The notes under the pieces were generated by a model. It made no database searches, was not told where the DNA came from, and saw nothing but the letters and a program-made list of their open reading frames with translations. A program made the translations under genes and the position numbers. Shown here in pieces: positions 25,081 to 33,286 of a DNA stretch of 47,187 nucleotides. Every line of letters starts with the position of its first letter. Within the stretch, counting starts at the first letter, position 1. The stretch comes from a candidate division WOR-3 bacterium (GTDB taxonomy: Bacteria > Hydrothermota > Tepidihabitantia > Tepidihabitantales > Tepidihabitantaceae). The stretch is from positions 1 to 47,187 of the forward strand of contig JBDRUF010000006.1 in assembly GCA_039801245.1 (NCBI GenBank), given 5' to 3'.

Positions 25081-26478
25081 TTACTCACACTTGATCAGTT
25101 TTAAGCGTCTACTATTGTCCCTTGTGCTAATAATATACACACCTGGTGGCACTATTTTCCCGCTCTCGTCCCGTCCATCCCACTCCGAATCCAAATTAAT
25201 TCTGCGCACATATGCGCCGTTAGCGCTGAATACTTCTGCCCATTTATTACAGTTAGCCTGAAGCCACACCCGATTGCGAAAGGGATTGGGGAAAGCAACA
25301 ATCTCCTCTCCCCTATTTACCCTATTTCCAATCTCATTCAGCCCTATTCTGCCGGATGAGTCGGTTCGAATCAGATAAATATCATACCGGTTTACTGAAT
25401 CCACCCAGGTCCTGCCGGTAATAGCAAAACCACCGTCATCCAAATAGGCAGCCATAACACCGCGGTCATAACCATCACCACCATAAAATCTCTGCCAGAC
25501 AAAATTACCCGCTGTATCGGTTCGCAGGAGTAGCAATTGTGCCTCCTCCCCGGGCAAAAAACCTTCGCCCACAAGAACAAATCCTTCAGGTATCTGTGTT
25601 AAACCATAAGCCTTTTGCAAACCAGGAATGGCAAATGTCTGAAACCATACTAACTCTCCGAGCGAATCTGTGCGCAAGAGATAAAAATCCATATCCGCAC
25701 CATAGGATGAAGAAAAACCGGCAATGGTAAAACCGAATTCAGCCGTCGCCAAAATTGCCCTTGCCTCATCCCAGGACCAGTCCCCGTATTGCCGCCACCA
25801 AACAAGTTCACCCCAGTAGTTAACCTTAAACAGAAGCACATTGGAAAAACGGGAACCAGCAGGATATGTTGCCCCCGCAATAACAAACCCGGCATCACCG
25901 GTTCTTGCCACCGCATAGGCTAAATCGGGTTGCAAACTCCCCATAACCCTTGACCACAATTCATTACCCTCATAATCCAGTTTCACCAGTCTAATATCAT
26001 ACCCCCCGCTCCGCAGCGTATTGCCGACAACAACCCAGCCGTCATTAGCATCGCAGACCGCGGTTGCGACATCATCAGAAGTTGTCCCTGAGGTCTTCTG
26101 CCATAACATTGCACCTGAGGAGTCAACCCGGATAACAAGCATATCCCAGTCGCCCCGACTGGTTCGCCTCTGCCCGACCATCACACAGCCGCCATTACCA
26201 TCACCTATGGCACTATGAAGAACTATCGTAACTCCAGAATCAACTATCATCCTTGTCCAGAGCGTCTCGCCAAAATCATCGGTTCTGATAATGAAAGCCG
26301 CACCGAACCCTGGAACCGACTCCATAAAACCGGCAATATAAAACCCAGTATCTCTCGGCACAACCAAAAGACCGGTCTGGTCTCCCCTACCGCCATAACT
26401 TTTAATAAAATAGTTCCCCTGCGCCCAGCCTGAACATAAACCTGCAGCAAAAATGGCGAATAAAAAAGCAATCTGCAT
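25081..26478 (-). CDS. Secreted propeller protein with sorting tail
   Basis: 465 aa from the start chosen here. About seven repeats of ~50 residues follow the pattern SYGGRGDQ ... GFYIAGF ... FIIRTDDFGETLWTR (others: GWVVVGN ... LVKLDYEGNELWSR; GFVIAGA ... LFKVNYWGELVWWR). This is the beta-propeller style common in secreted FCB-group proteins. The C-terminus is FlgD/Por-like (VFSANGAYVRR ... EWDGRDESGKIVPPGVYIIS). The start is moved to ATG 26478: TATAAT ends 7 nt before it, which predicts a leaderless mRNA, and the protein then begins with an ideal signal peptide (MQIAFLFAIFAAGLCSG). The longer frame from 26520 would begin inside the promoter. Confidence 0.82.
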   Translation of the reverse strand: MQIAFLFAIFAAGLCSGWAQGNYFIKSYGGRGDQTGLLVVPRDTGFYIAGFMESVPGFGAAFIIRTDDFGETLWTRMIVDSGVTIVLHSAIGDGNGGCVMVGQRRTSRGDWDMLVIRVDSSGAMLWQKTSGTTSDDVATAVCDANDGWVVVGNTLRSGGYDIRLVKLDYEGNELWSRVMGSLQPDLAYAVARTGDAGFVIAGATYPAGSRFSNVLLFKVNYWGELVWWRQYGDWSWDEARAILATAEFGFTIAGFSSSYGADMDFYLLRTDSLGELVWFQTFAIPGLQKAYGLTQIPEGFVLVGEGFLPGEEAQLLLLRTDTAGNFVWQRFYGGDGYDRGVMAAYLDDGGFAITGRTWVDSVNRYDIYLIRTDSSGRIGLNEIGNRVNRGEEIVAFPNPFRNRVWLQANCNKWAEVFSANGAYVRRINLDSEWDGRDESGKIVPPGVYIISTRDNSRRLKLIKCE

Positions 26479-26484
26479 CATTAG

Positions 26485-26514
26485 ATTATACAAGTTTAAG
26501 CCGAATCCGGTAAA
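26485..26514 (-). promoter_or_regulatory. Promoter of the propeller-rfbD-nudix operon (leaderless)
   Basis: On the minus strand: TTTACC (complement of 26509-26514), an 18-nt spacer and TATAAT (complement of 26485-26490), then CTAATGATG. The predicted start falls on the second ATG (26478). Confidence 0.65.
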
Positions 26515-26604
26515 ATGCAAACGCTTCCTATTCCATTATCGCCTTAGACGTGTTCAAAATGACATACTAAAGCTGCTACTTTCTGGGATAACAGAAATAT
26601 ATCA

Positions 26605-26635
26605 AAAAAGGGCGGCATTAACTGCCGCCCTTTTT
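26605..26635. terminator. Bidirectional rho-independent terminator
   Basis: AAAAAGGGCGGCA and its complement around a 5-nt loop, flanked by A and T runs on both sides. On the minus strand it ends the C13-peptidase operon 14 nt after the stop at 26649. Confidence 0.92.
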
Positions 26636-26648
26636 CTTTATATTCAGC

Positions 26649-29600
26649 CTACTCTGTCAGCACCAACTTCTGGCTCAAGCGCCTACCTTCGGTCTCAAGT
26701 TGATAGAAGTAAACACCCGCACCTGCTCTTTCTCCCTTTGTGTCCTTCCCATCCCAGACCGTGGAATATTGACCCGGCTTTGCCCTGCCGCTCACAAGGG
26801 TTCTCATTAGTTGACCCGCACTGTTATAGACCTTCAGGTTTATTTCTGTCTCCTCAGGCAGAGAATATTTTATCCGCACCCGCTCTCTTGCTGGGTTGGG
26901 CAGCGCCTGCCCAAGGTTAATAGCAGTGCCTCCGGCACTCTGACTTCCACTTCGTTGCTGAATGCCAGTGCGGTAAACGCCGTCTGGTCGGACATAGATT
27001 GCTGCGGGTGAGAAGGCAACAACTGAGGTGGTATGCGGGTTTTCTCTGTCAACCTCATCGTCGGTTAGCAGTTCATACCCGCCGTCTGAATTCACAAGAC
27101 AGATGGCACTGCCGGTTGTGCCCCATCGGACACAATGGATGGTCGCACCATCATCACTTATTGACGGGTCAGTGAAGTCATACTCGCCGCTGGTCAGGAT
27201 TTGTTCTGCCCCACCGCCAACAGAGACAATGCCAATCTGGGAGAATCCATTAGCATCACTAACCTCAAACACGACCAGCCCGGCATCTACCGCAACCGCA
27301 GGATTCTCATGGTCGGCATCAGAGAATGTCAGTTGATTCTCTTGAGCACTACTGAGGTCCAGCCGGTATATCTGACTGAAACCATTTGTTCCCTCACGCT
27401 GGTAAATGATACTACCGGTTGAGGAGAATTTAGGCTTTTCGTGGTCAACCGGCTCACTTGTCCACTGTGTTCGTGCGCCGTCATTTGCGGAAATGGTATA
27501 AATCTGGGTGAACCCGCTGGTATCATCTGCCTGATATGCAATGAGCGCTCCATCCGGAGACCAGTCCGGATACTCCTTATCACAACTGTCAGTAGTTAGA
27601 AATGACACCATCCCTGAAGTATCAACCACACCTATCTGGCTGTAAGGTGAAGTTAATGGTGTGAACTGAAAGGCGATTCTGCTTTCATCCGGGGACCAGA
27701 CCGGGTATTCGCAGTCCCCGCTCAGGCTGGTTAACTGCCTCTCATCATTGCTATCGGTCTGCGCCATCCATATCTGCAGATTGCCATTGCTATCCGGTCT
27801 GGAAAATACCACCCACTCAACCGAAGGGCTCCAGCGGGGCCCACCAAGGTCTACTCCCAGTACCACGGGTATTTCGCACGGACTTGGTGTGGGTTCGGGC
27901 TGGGGCGACGGTTCGAGTTGTATGTAACGCTTTGGGGTCAGCCGGTAGAAATCATTTGAGTTTTTGCCCCGGAGCACCCAGAGGAAACCTTCTGCACTGG
28001 TCATACCCCCGTCACATCTTGTCTGGCCACTTGGACCGGCAACCATCGCCGGCAACGGGCTCCAGCCATTTAAGTCCTGCAAATAACACCATACCTCTGG
28101 AGGGTCTGATTTTCCTCTAAGAACATAAACCTTGTCACCTATTACCACCATACCTGACCCGTCTTTTGCCTTCCCAGTTGAACCCCTTGATGACCAGTAT
28201 GGCAGGTAGGCGCGCTGGTGCCAGGTGCTGGTTGAAAGCGAATAAGCCCAAAACTCGTTATAATACCCTTTCAGAAGAAAAATAGTGTCGCCACGGTCCC
28301 ACGCCATACACGAACCTTGCCGTAAAGGCCTATTATTAGGACCTGGTGGGACATCTGCCAGCACTTCCCAGGTATGGGAGGAATTATATGGTATACACAA
28401 CCGATACATCTCGCGAGTTTTGGTACCCTTGACAAGATAAATATAAGAAGTGTCACCGATGGTAACCGCAGCAGTCGCTGTGCCATACTTAAGGACCTTT
28501 CCACTTGGTCCATAAGGGACAGATGGCATTAATTCCCACACACCTGTCCCTGGGTCATAGCACCAGAATTCCAGACACCTTCCTCTTGTGGCATAAAGTT
28601 TGCCATCTTGACCGGCAACAAGCGTGGCACCATTATCCCACTTCTTCTTTCGGCCACTCAGCTCCCATGGGAGTGTCTCTTTAGCAGCCCAGGAATCACA
28701 ATCAGGATAATATGCCCAGAATTCGTTTGTCTTTCCCTTCAGGACAAAAAGCACCTCAAGCGTCTCGTTACCGACAGTCATTGGAACTGAAGCAATTGCA
28801 GTCCCAACACGGGCTTTTTTTGTCCCGGGAATGCTTGAGAGGACGCGCCAGAATGAACTGGGTGTGTGCATTACCGGTTTGTCTTGCTGCGAATCAAATG
28901 AATCGGCATAAATAAACGCCTCCTCCCAGCTGACATTGCCGTCGTGATTGTAATCAGCACGGGCTGGGTGAAGTGAATCGCTACTTCCCGGTGGCCAGGG
29001 CACCTTACCCCGGAGGGCGTTCAAGAAATGAAATGAGAACTCTAAGTGATGGAAGGTGTCACCCTGAACAATTTCATGCTCAGGAACTGGCGAACCATAT
29101 TTTGAATCATTATCCGCAGAATATGCCTTTCTCCCTGCTGCGGATGCACAGATAATATATGTTAAACTGTCGGACAGGTCATCAATAAAACCACCGCCAA
29201 AACACTGATTCATTATAAACACCCGGTTACAGTTCAGAGAATTGGCGATGCGTCCAAAGGTCGTATCCCAGAGGTCAACACCGGTATCCCTTCTTATCGG
29301 TCTGACCTGAATTGAAAAGTGGGATGCCAGATATCCAAAATACTTCTCTTTATAATCGTGGTCACCATGCCCTGCAGTATAGCAGAAGAGCGTATCCGCT
29401 GGCGCCATCTCCTGAGCCAGTTTCGCAAAAGTGCTTTCAATCGTCTGAATGCAGGCAGAATCATCGGTGATTGTCCGAATTTCCAGCCTTTCCCATGGGT
29501 CATACCTTGGTCCCTTCCTTCCATAATCCTGCCCATCTGCCCATAGTAGATGTATCTTGCTGGGATTTGTGTCAATCCCGGGTCTGGAGCAGAATAGTTC

Positions 29601-29765
29601 ATAGGCAAGATAGCAGTCGTTCCAGAGTTCATCCTTGATTCTGTCACCATTACCCCAGTCCAGTCCAAAAGCCTCCTCTGGGGTCCAACCTTGGATGATG
29701 ACCCCTTGGTCAGCAGCCAGTGCAACACTTATCAGCGTAAAACAAACAACCGTGGAAACTTTCAT
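26649..29765 (-). CDS. Secreted C13-like cysteine peptidase fused to Kelch and TolB-type propellers
   Basis: 1038 aa. A signal peptide (residues 1-18) is followed by a clan-CD, legumain-like (C13) domain to about residue 300, with a His in TAGHG (His133) and a Cys in NQCFGGGF (Cys188) forming the dyad. The same region carries an EF-hand-type Ca2+ loop (D271 to E282, DYNHDGNVSWEE). Residues ~310-620 are Kelch-like blades of the type LWVLRGKNSNDFY and KLYATRGRCLEFW. A Pro-rich linker (EPSPQPEPTPSP) follows, then WD40-like/TolB blades (YPVWSPDESRIAF, YPDWSPDGALIAY). The C-terminus is an FlgD-Ig tail (YNSAGQLMRTLV ... TVWDGKDTKGERAGAGVYFYQ). A Ca2+-regulated extracellular peptidase is inferred. 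It lies 12 nt after the preceding gene with GGAGG before ATG. Confidence 0.88.
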   Translation of the reverse strand: MKVSTVVCFTLISVALAADQGVIIQGWTPEEAFGLDWGNGDRIKDELWNDCYLAYELFCSRPGIDTNPSKIHLLWADGQDYGRKGPRYDPWERLEIRTITDDSACIQTIESTFAKLAQEMAPADTLFCYTAGHGDHDYKEKYFGYLASHFSIQVRPIRRDTGVDLWDTTFGRIANSLNCNRVFIMNQCFGGGFIDDLSDSLTYIICASAAGRKAYSADNDSKYGSPVPEHEIVQGDTFHHLEFSFHFLNALRGKVPWPPGSSDSLHPARADYNHDGNVSWEEAFIYADSFDSQQDKPVMHTPSSFWRVLSSIPGTKKARVGTAIASVPMTVGNETLEVLFVLKGKTNEFWAYYPDCDSWAAKETLPWELSGRKKKWDNGATLVAGQDGKLYATRGRCLEFWCYDPGTGVWELMPSVPYGPSGKVLKYGTATAAVTIGDTSYIYLVKGTKTREMYRLCIPYNSSHTWEVLADVPPGPNNRPLRQGSCMAWDRGDTIFLLKGYYNEFWAYSLSTSTWHQRAYLPYWSSRGSTGKAKDGSGMVVIGDKVYVLRGKSDPPEVWCYLQDLNGWSPLPAMVAGPSGQTRCDGGMTSAEGFLWVLRGKNSNDFYRLTPKRYIQLEPSPQPEPTPSPCEIPVVLGVDLGGPRWSPSVEWVVFSRPDSNGNLQIWMAQTDSNDERQLTSLSGDCEYPVWSPDESRIAFQFTPLTSPYSQIGVVDTSGMVSFLTTDSCDKEYPDWSPDGALIAYQADDTSGFTQIYTISANDGARTQWTSEPVDHEKPKFSSTGSIIYQREGTNGFSQIYRLDLSSAQENQLTFSDADHENPAVAVDAGLVVFEVSDANGFSQIGIVSVGGGAEQILTSGEYDFTDPSISDDGATIHCVRWGTTGSAICLVNSDGGYELLTDDEVDRENPHTTSVVAFSPAAIYVRPDGVYRTGIQQRSGSQSAGGTAINLGQALPNPARERVRIKYSLPEETEINLKVYNSAGQLMRTLVSGRAKPGQYSTVWDGKDTKGERAGAGVYFYQLETEGRRLSQKLVLTE

Positions 29766-29777
29766 TTCAACCTCCTT

Positions 29778-31136
29778 TCATTTAACCTTTACACACCTCC
29801 TTGTCAGGATGACCGGACCTGCGATGAGCCGGACAAAATACAACCCGGCACAGGGGGCAGGCACCCTGAGTTTATACCAACCGGACTTTTGTTTTCCAAC
29901 CCGTCTCTGCCAGACACACCGACCCTGGACATCAAACACCTCCAGCAAAACCTCAGTCTCCTTAGAAATAATATAGCCTACTTCTAAGCCATTTTTCGTC
30001 ATACCCGGCACCATAAGACGGGGAGAATTATCTATATTATTTAATAGACCATTTTCCTCCACCCCTTCACTCAAATTATGGGAGAGGTAATACAGGCAAA
30101 AACCACTGAGACGGGTTGCTAAATGCAGCGCCTCAGTGCCGGCAGTTAGAGCCAACAATCCGGAGCGTTCGGTAACCACAATCGGTCCAATCCAGCCGGT
30201 ATCGGCCTTGATTTTATGGCGCAGACCATAATCACATGCCCAGACCACATGGAGCCGATTGTATCTATCGCAGACAATCTGGGGCCTGCCGCCTCCCTCT
30301 TCGTAAAGCAAAAAAGGTGTGCTCCAGCTATCCCCATCAAACATGGAATAATAAATCCAGTAACCTCCAGAACGCTCCTCCCAAACCACATGGGGACGCC
30401 CCAGCGAATCACAGGCAACTGCAGGATAACAGGATTGATGCGACCCGCTCGGGTCTGGCAACCGCATCGGTTCTGACCAGCCAGAACTGTCCTTATATGA
30501 ATAGCCCAGCCCATAAGTCTGGTAGTCCATCCAGACCGCATGCAGACGGTCATAACGGTCAACCGTGATATTTGACCAGCCCAGCCCTCTGCTCGGACAG
30601 AAGGCAACCGTGCAGGGCTCTGCCCAACTGTCCGCATCAGATATGTAGTAACTGTACCAGATGACACCCTCACTGGTACCAGGCGACTCACAGAGGAGAT
30701 GGATGCGATTGTGGTGGTCAACAACCAGCCTCGGGGTAAACGCATAGATAGGAAAAACCAGTTTGGGAACAGACCAGGTATCACCCACCAGTCTGCTGTA
30801 GCGGATGCGCGCCTCATACTCCTTGGACCATACCACTATCGGCACACCAAAAGTGTCTATGGCAATCGCCACAACGAGAAAATCTCCAGAGTCACGGGAA
30901 ACATTAACTGGAATTGTCCAGGTATCACCGTCCCGCCTGGCATACATCACCTTCTCATAATAGGTCTCACGCTTGCACTCAGACCAGACGATATGCGGGG
31001 TGCCGTTCCTGTCAACCGCAATGTCATTATCATAGGTTACATAGTTATCAGGTTTGCGGTCAACCCGCTCCGGCGGTGTCCAGGCTGACGCCAGTGAAAT
31101 AAATAATATCAGCCCGCTCAGTAACAATCTCTTCAT
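29778..31136 (-). CDS. Secreted BNR/sialidase-like repeat protein with sorting tail
   Basis: 452 aa with a signal peptide (MKRLLLSGLILFISLASA). Six or so repeats have the form AVDRNGTPHIVWSE ... MYARRDGDTWTIP, VDRYDRLHAVWMD ... YSYKDSSGWSEP and CDSLGRPHVVWEE ... YSMFDGDSWSTP, a BNR-like propeller also seen in many exported FCB-group proteins. None carries clear sialidase catalytic residues (no RIP motif). The Por-type tail is VFDVQGRCVWQ ... APCAGLYFVRL ... RRCVKVK. It is first in an operon with the C13-like peptidase. Confidence 0.82.
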   Translation of the reverse strand: MKRLLLSGLILFISLASAWTPPERVDRKPDNYVTYDNDIAVDRNGTPHIVWSECKRETYYEKVMYARRDGDTWTIPVNVSRDSGDFLVVAIAIDTFGVPIVVWSKEYEARIRYSRLVGDTWSVPKLVFPIYAFTPRLVVDHHNRIHLLCESPGTSEGVIWYSYYISDADSWAEPCTVAFCPSRGLGWSNITVDRYDRLHAVWMDYQTYGLGYSYKDSSGWSEPMRLPDPSGSHQSCYPAVACDSLGRPHVVWEERSGGYWIYYSMFDGDSWSTPFLLYEEGGGRPQIVCDRYNRLHVVWACDYGLRHKIKADTGWIGPIVVTERSGLLALTAGTEALHLATRLSGFCLYYLSHNLSEGVEENGLLNNIDNSPRLMVPGMTKNGLEVGYIISKETEVLLEVFDVQGRCVWQRRVGKQKSGWYKLRVPAPCAGLYFVRLIAGPVILTRRCVKVK

Positions 31137-31163
31137 CCTTGCCTCCTTTTCGGCTTCAATTTA

Positions 31164-31190
31164 ATTATACCCCCCCCACCATTCTGTCAA
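31164..31190 (-). promoter_or_regulatory. Promoter of the BNR protein-C13 peptidase operon
   Basis: On the minus strand: TTGACA (complement of 31185-31190), a 15-nt spacer containing a run of eight G, and TATAAT (complement of 31164-31169). The predicted start is near 31157, ~20 nt before ATG. It is a near-duplicate of 32818-32844. Confidence 0.7.
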
Positions 31191-31214
31191 GGAGAAAATA
31201 TCAAGGGATTCCTC
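31164..31214 (-). repeat. Duplicated promoter block, copy A
   Basis: These 51 bp match 32818-32868 at 45 positions, including 21 consecutive identical bases across the -35 region. See the matching finding. Confidence 0.75.
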
Positions 31215-31233
31215 GGCTGCGCTCGGAATGACA
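31207..31233. repeat. Possible dispersed REP-like element
   Basis: GATTCC and GGAATGACA flank a short GC-rich centre (CTCGGCTGCGCTC). The ATTCC/GGAAT arms can pair. It resembles a dispersed intergenic element that I recall from several bacterial genomes; only one clean copy is present in this window. Confidence 0.4.
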
Positions 31234-31296
31234 CCCTGACTTTATATTATATATCTCTCAGGAAGAGGAAGGAGGGGAAAAGATTTCCTCAAAATG

Positions 31297-31863
31297 TTAT
31301 TCTTTTATGGTGTTGTCCAGGTGGAAAAATCCCGGAATCTGATAGGTGAATTGCCCTGACACAACACAGTACTCTGCTGTTGGACCGGATCCAGAAGTTT
31401 CCAGAAACTCAGCCTGGGTGTTATAGCAATCAACCCCTTGAATAGGCACCTGTGCCCACATCGCGCTGTCCTCGTCGCTCAGGATGTAGAAATGGCTCAT
31501 CCAATGCTGCCAAAGACTTACAGTGTCAGACTGGCTCAATAGTGTATGAACTGTAACCATATAAGGTCCTGCGCTCTCAACTATCAGTTGCATATCACAA
31601 ATAACGGTATCATTTGCTTGAATAGTCCGTTCAAACATAGTGCTGTCCAATGCCCTCATTCCGGAAGGAACTTCAACAAAAATCCTGACCGAGCCGAGGT
31701 CAAAGAATGCGAGCCCCTTGAATTGCAAAGTGAAGGTATCCCCAGTCTTCGGAATTCCACTAATAACATCAAGCCCGGTGTAAAGGACAGGCAGCGTGTC
31801 ACTTGGTTCCGCACCTGCGCAGAGCACAGTGCTAAAAATTGTGATAAATACAATTTTCAGCAT
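31297..31863 (-). CDS. Exported protein of unknown function
   Basis: 188 aa. A signal peptide (MLKIVFITIFSTVLCAGA) is followed by a beta-rich region (TGDTFTLQFKGLAFFDLGSVRIFVEVPSGM, GPYMVTVHTLLSQSDTVSLWQ) that looks like a single Ig-like or gliding-motility-style beta domain. No sorting tail and no motif that I recognise. AAAGGAGGTGA precedes ATG, and the gene begins 3 nt after the lipoprotein stop, so the two are co-translated and may work together. Confidence 0.65.
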   Translation of the reverse strand: MLKIVFITIFSTVLCAGAEPSDTLPVLYTGLDVISGIPKTGDTFTLQFKGLAFFDLGSVRIFVEVPSGMRALDSTMFERTIQANDTVICDMQLIVESAGPYMVTVHTLLSQSDTVSLWQHWMSHFYILSDEDSAMWAQVPIQGVDCYNTQAEFLETSGSGPTAEYCVVSGQFTYQIPGFFHLDNTIKE

Positions 31864-31866
31864 CCT

Positions 31867-32772
31867 TCACCTCCTTTCTTTTTGAAGTTCCTGTAAGGCA
31901 TTTTTAAGCCGCCATATCTCAATAGTGCTCGGTTGCCCCCATGCTGAAAACACTATGTCCTTGCCATCCCTACTCCAGTTAGGCCAACCAACACTCCCCA
32001 GCCGATAAGGTTGACCTGACTCCCAGTAAAAGACCGTATCCGCTGAGCGGTCGTGAATTCTCCAAACCCAGCTGTAACTTATAAAGGATTTTACATGAAT
32101 TGGAAAAATCGCCCATCGGTAATCACAGGGATTTACCGCTGGGGATTTAGGGGCCCACACACCTCCGCGTGCATAGATTGAGTCACCATCAAATACATCA
32201 AAACGGCAGTCTCCCGATGGAATCGCATAAATGGCGGTTGTGCCGGTATCATTACCAAACCGTTTGAGGTAGAAGTAGGTGTGAAATGCCCGGTAGAGTT
32301 CATTCCACTCTATTCGGCTGAATATCATCCCATCCCCCGCGGCATTGAATGAGATGTCATCGTAATTTACTGACATAGAATCCAATACATTGCCTGAGGT
32401 ATCAATCAGGAGAACATAAGAATAAAGAGAGGGATAATACTGATCCCTGAAACCCGCAAGTAGTTTAGTCCCGTCCGGGGAGAGGTCTATATCAGACACC
32501 GTTCCCTCATACAGCAGTCTTTGATTTCTATCGGAAAACGAATAAACATAAATACCGCCTTTCAGTTCCGTAGGGTTTGTGCGAGGGTCGGATCTTGTAT
32601 CATCTATGTAGTATAGCAAGTTACCGTCTGGCGATAGAATCGGGTTAATGAAGCGGTGTTTTTCATTCCTCAAAAGGAGCTCAAAATTGGGGTTTGTGAA
32701 ATAAGGTTCTTTCTCAAACAAACAACTACCTGAGAGCAACAATATCAGCCCGGTCAGAATACCCTTTGACAA
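31867..32772 (-). CDS. Lipoprotein with WD40/TolB-like propeller
   Basis: 301 aa from TTG 32772. The longer frame from 32874 cannot be right, because the promoter (32818-32844) lies inside it. From TTG, preceded by AAAAAGGAG, the protein begins with a textbook lipoprotein signal (MSKGILTGLILLLSGSC) and is then anchored by that Cys. Repeats such as LSPDGNLLYYIDD, LSPDGTKLLAGF and NWSRDGKDIVFSA are PD40/TolB-type blades. It is first in an operon with the 188-aa exported protein. It probably sits on the periplasmic side of a membrane; its ligand is unknown. Confidence 0.8.
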   Translation of the reverse strand: MSKGILTGLILLLSGSCLFEKEPYFTNPNFELLLRNEKHRFINPILSPDGNLLYYIDDTRSDPRTNPTELKGGIYVYSFSDRNQRLLYEGTVSDIDLSPDGTKLLAGFRDQYYPSLYSYVLLIDTSGNVLDSMSVNYDDISFNAAGDGMIFSRIEWNELYRAFHTYFYLKRFGNDTGTTAIYAIPSGDCRFDVFDGDSIYARGGVWAPKSPAVNPCDYRWAIFPIHVKSFISYSWVWRIHDRSADTVFYWESGQPYRLGSVGWPNWSRDGKDIVFSAWGQPSTIEIWRLKNALQELQKERR

Positions 32773-32817
32773 ACAGCTCCTTTTTCTCGTATCACTCCCT
32801 TTTTGATGTATATTTTC

Positions 32818-32844
32818 ATTATACCCCTTACAGCATTCTGTCAA
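32818..32844 (-). promoter_or_regulatory. Promoter of the lipoprotein operon
   Basis: On the minus strand: TTGACA (complement of 32839-32844), a 15-nt spacer ending GGGG, and TATAAT (complement of 32818-32823). The predicted start near 32811 gives a ~40-nt leader to TTG 32772. Confidence 0.75.
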
Positions 32845-32868
32845 GGAGAAAATATAAAGTGATTCCTC
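32818..32868 (-). repeat. Duplicated promoter block, copy B
   Basis: Partner of 31164-31214 (45 of 51 positions identical, same orientation). Confidence 0.75.
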
Positions 32869-33187
32869 CTGCACAAGACCGAAGACCGGAGACCAACGGA
32901 CGGAAAAATCACCGAGGTTCTACAACCAGAGAGCCGCTAATTGTATTGAGAACAGAAACAGGAATAGCCTTGGTAATAGCCTTTAAGACCGTCTTACGGG
33001 GTGTTCGGGATAGAACTCAGGAGATAACCTTAGATAGAGCCTGACAGGCGGATTTGGATGGGGATTAAGAAATCGCCCTGAGTATAAGAGAGAAAAGGCT
33101 CTAAAGGGCAGCCATAGCCAGGCATAAGGATATGCTCTTAAGGGCTTAATGGTAAGGGGTAAAGGAGATAATAAGGGGGATGGTGGA

Positions 33188-33228
33188 GGGGACTGTCCCC
33201 GGGACGACCCCTGGGCTGGTCACTGACC
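33188..33228. repeat. Cluster of short GC-rich palindromes
   Basis: GGGGAC-T-GTCCCC (33188-33200), then GGGACGACCCC, then GGTCA-C-TGACC (33218-33228). A related GGGGATTGTCCCC occurs at 17064-17076. Confidence 0.55.
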
Positions 33229-33286
33229 GGGATTTTGGCACATTTTACCATTTTTGCGTATTATATAATGAGGCTATTAACTGCTT

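Larger units (their letters stand above)
32773..33286. other. 514-bp non-coding region between lipoprotein operon and ntpE
   Basis: The left end holds the lipoprotein promoter. The remaining ~440 bp has no credible ORF and is purine-rich on the plus strand, with loose repeats (GCTCTAAAGGGC near 33098 and GCTCTTAAGGGC near 33133). A run of three short palindromes spans 33188-33228. A plus-strand TATAAT near 33262 has no gene to serve. It could be the relic of a lost gene, an unannotated RNA or an extended terminator. Confidence 0.5.

Noticed and set aside
31170-31177. Run of eight C as a phase-variable tract
   Set aside because: It lies in the promoter spacer of the BNR-protein operon; length change could tune expression, but with a single sequence there is no sign of variation.
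32773-32874. Longer N-terminus of the TolB-like lipoprotein from ATG 32874
   Set aside because: A consensus promoter sits inside this segment, and the TTG at 32772 with AAGGAG gives a proper lipoprotein signal.
33262-33286. Plus-strand TATAAT near 33262 as a promoter
   Set aside because: No suitable -35 box at normal spacing and no plus-strand gene follows.
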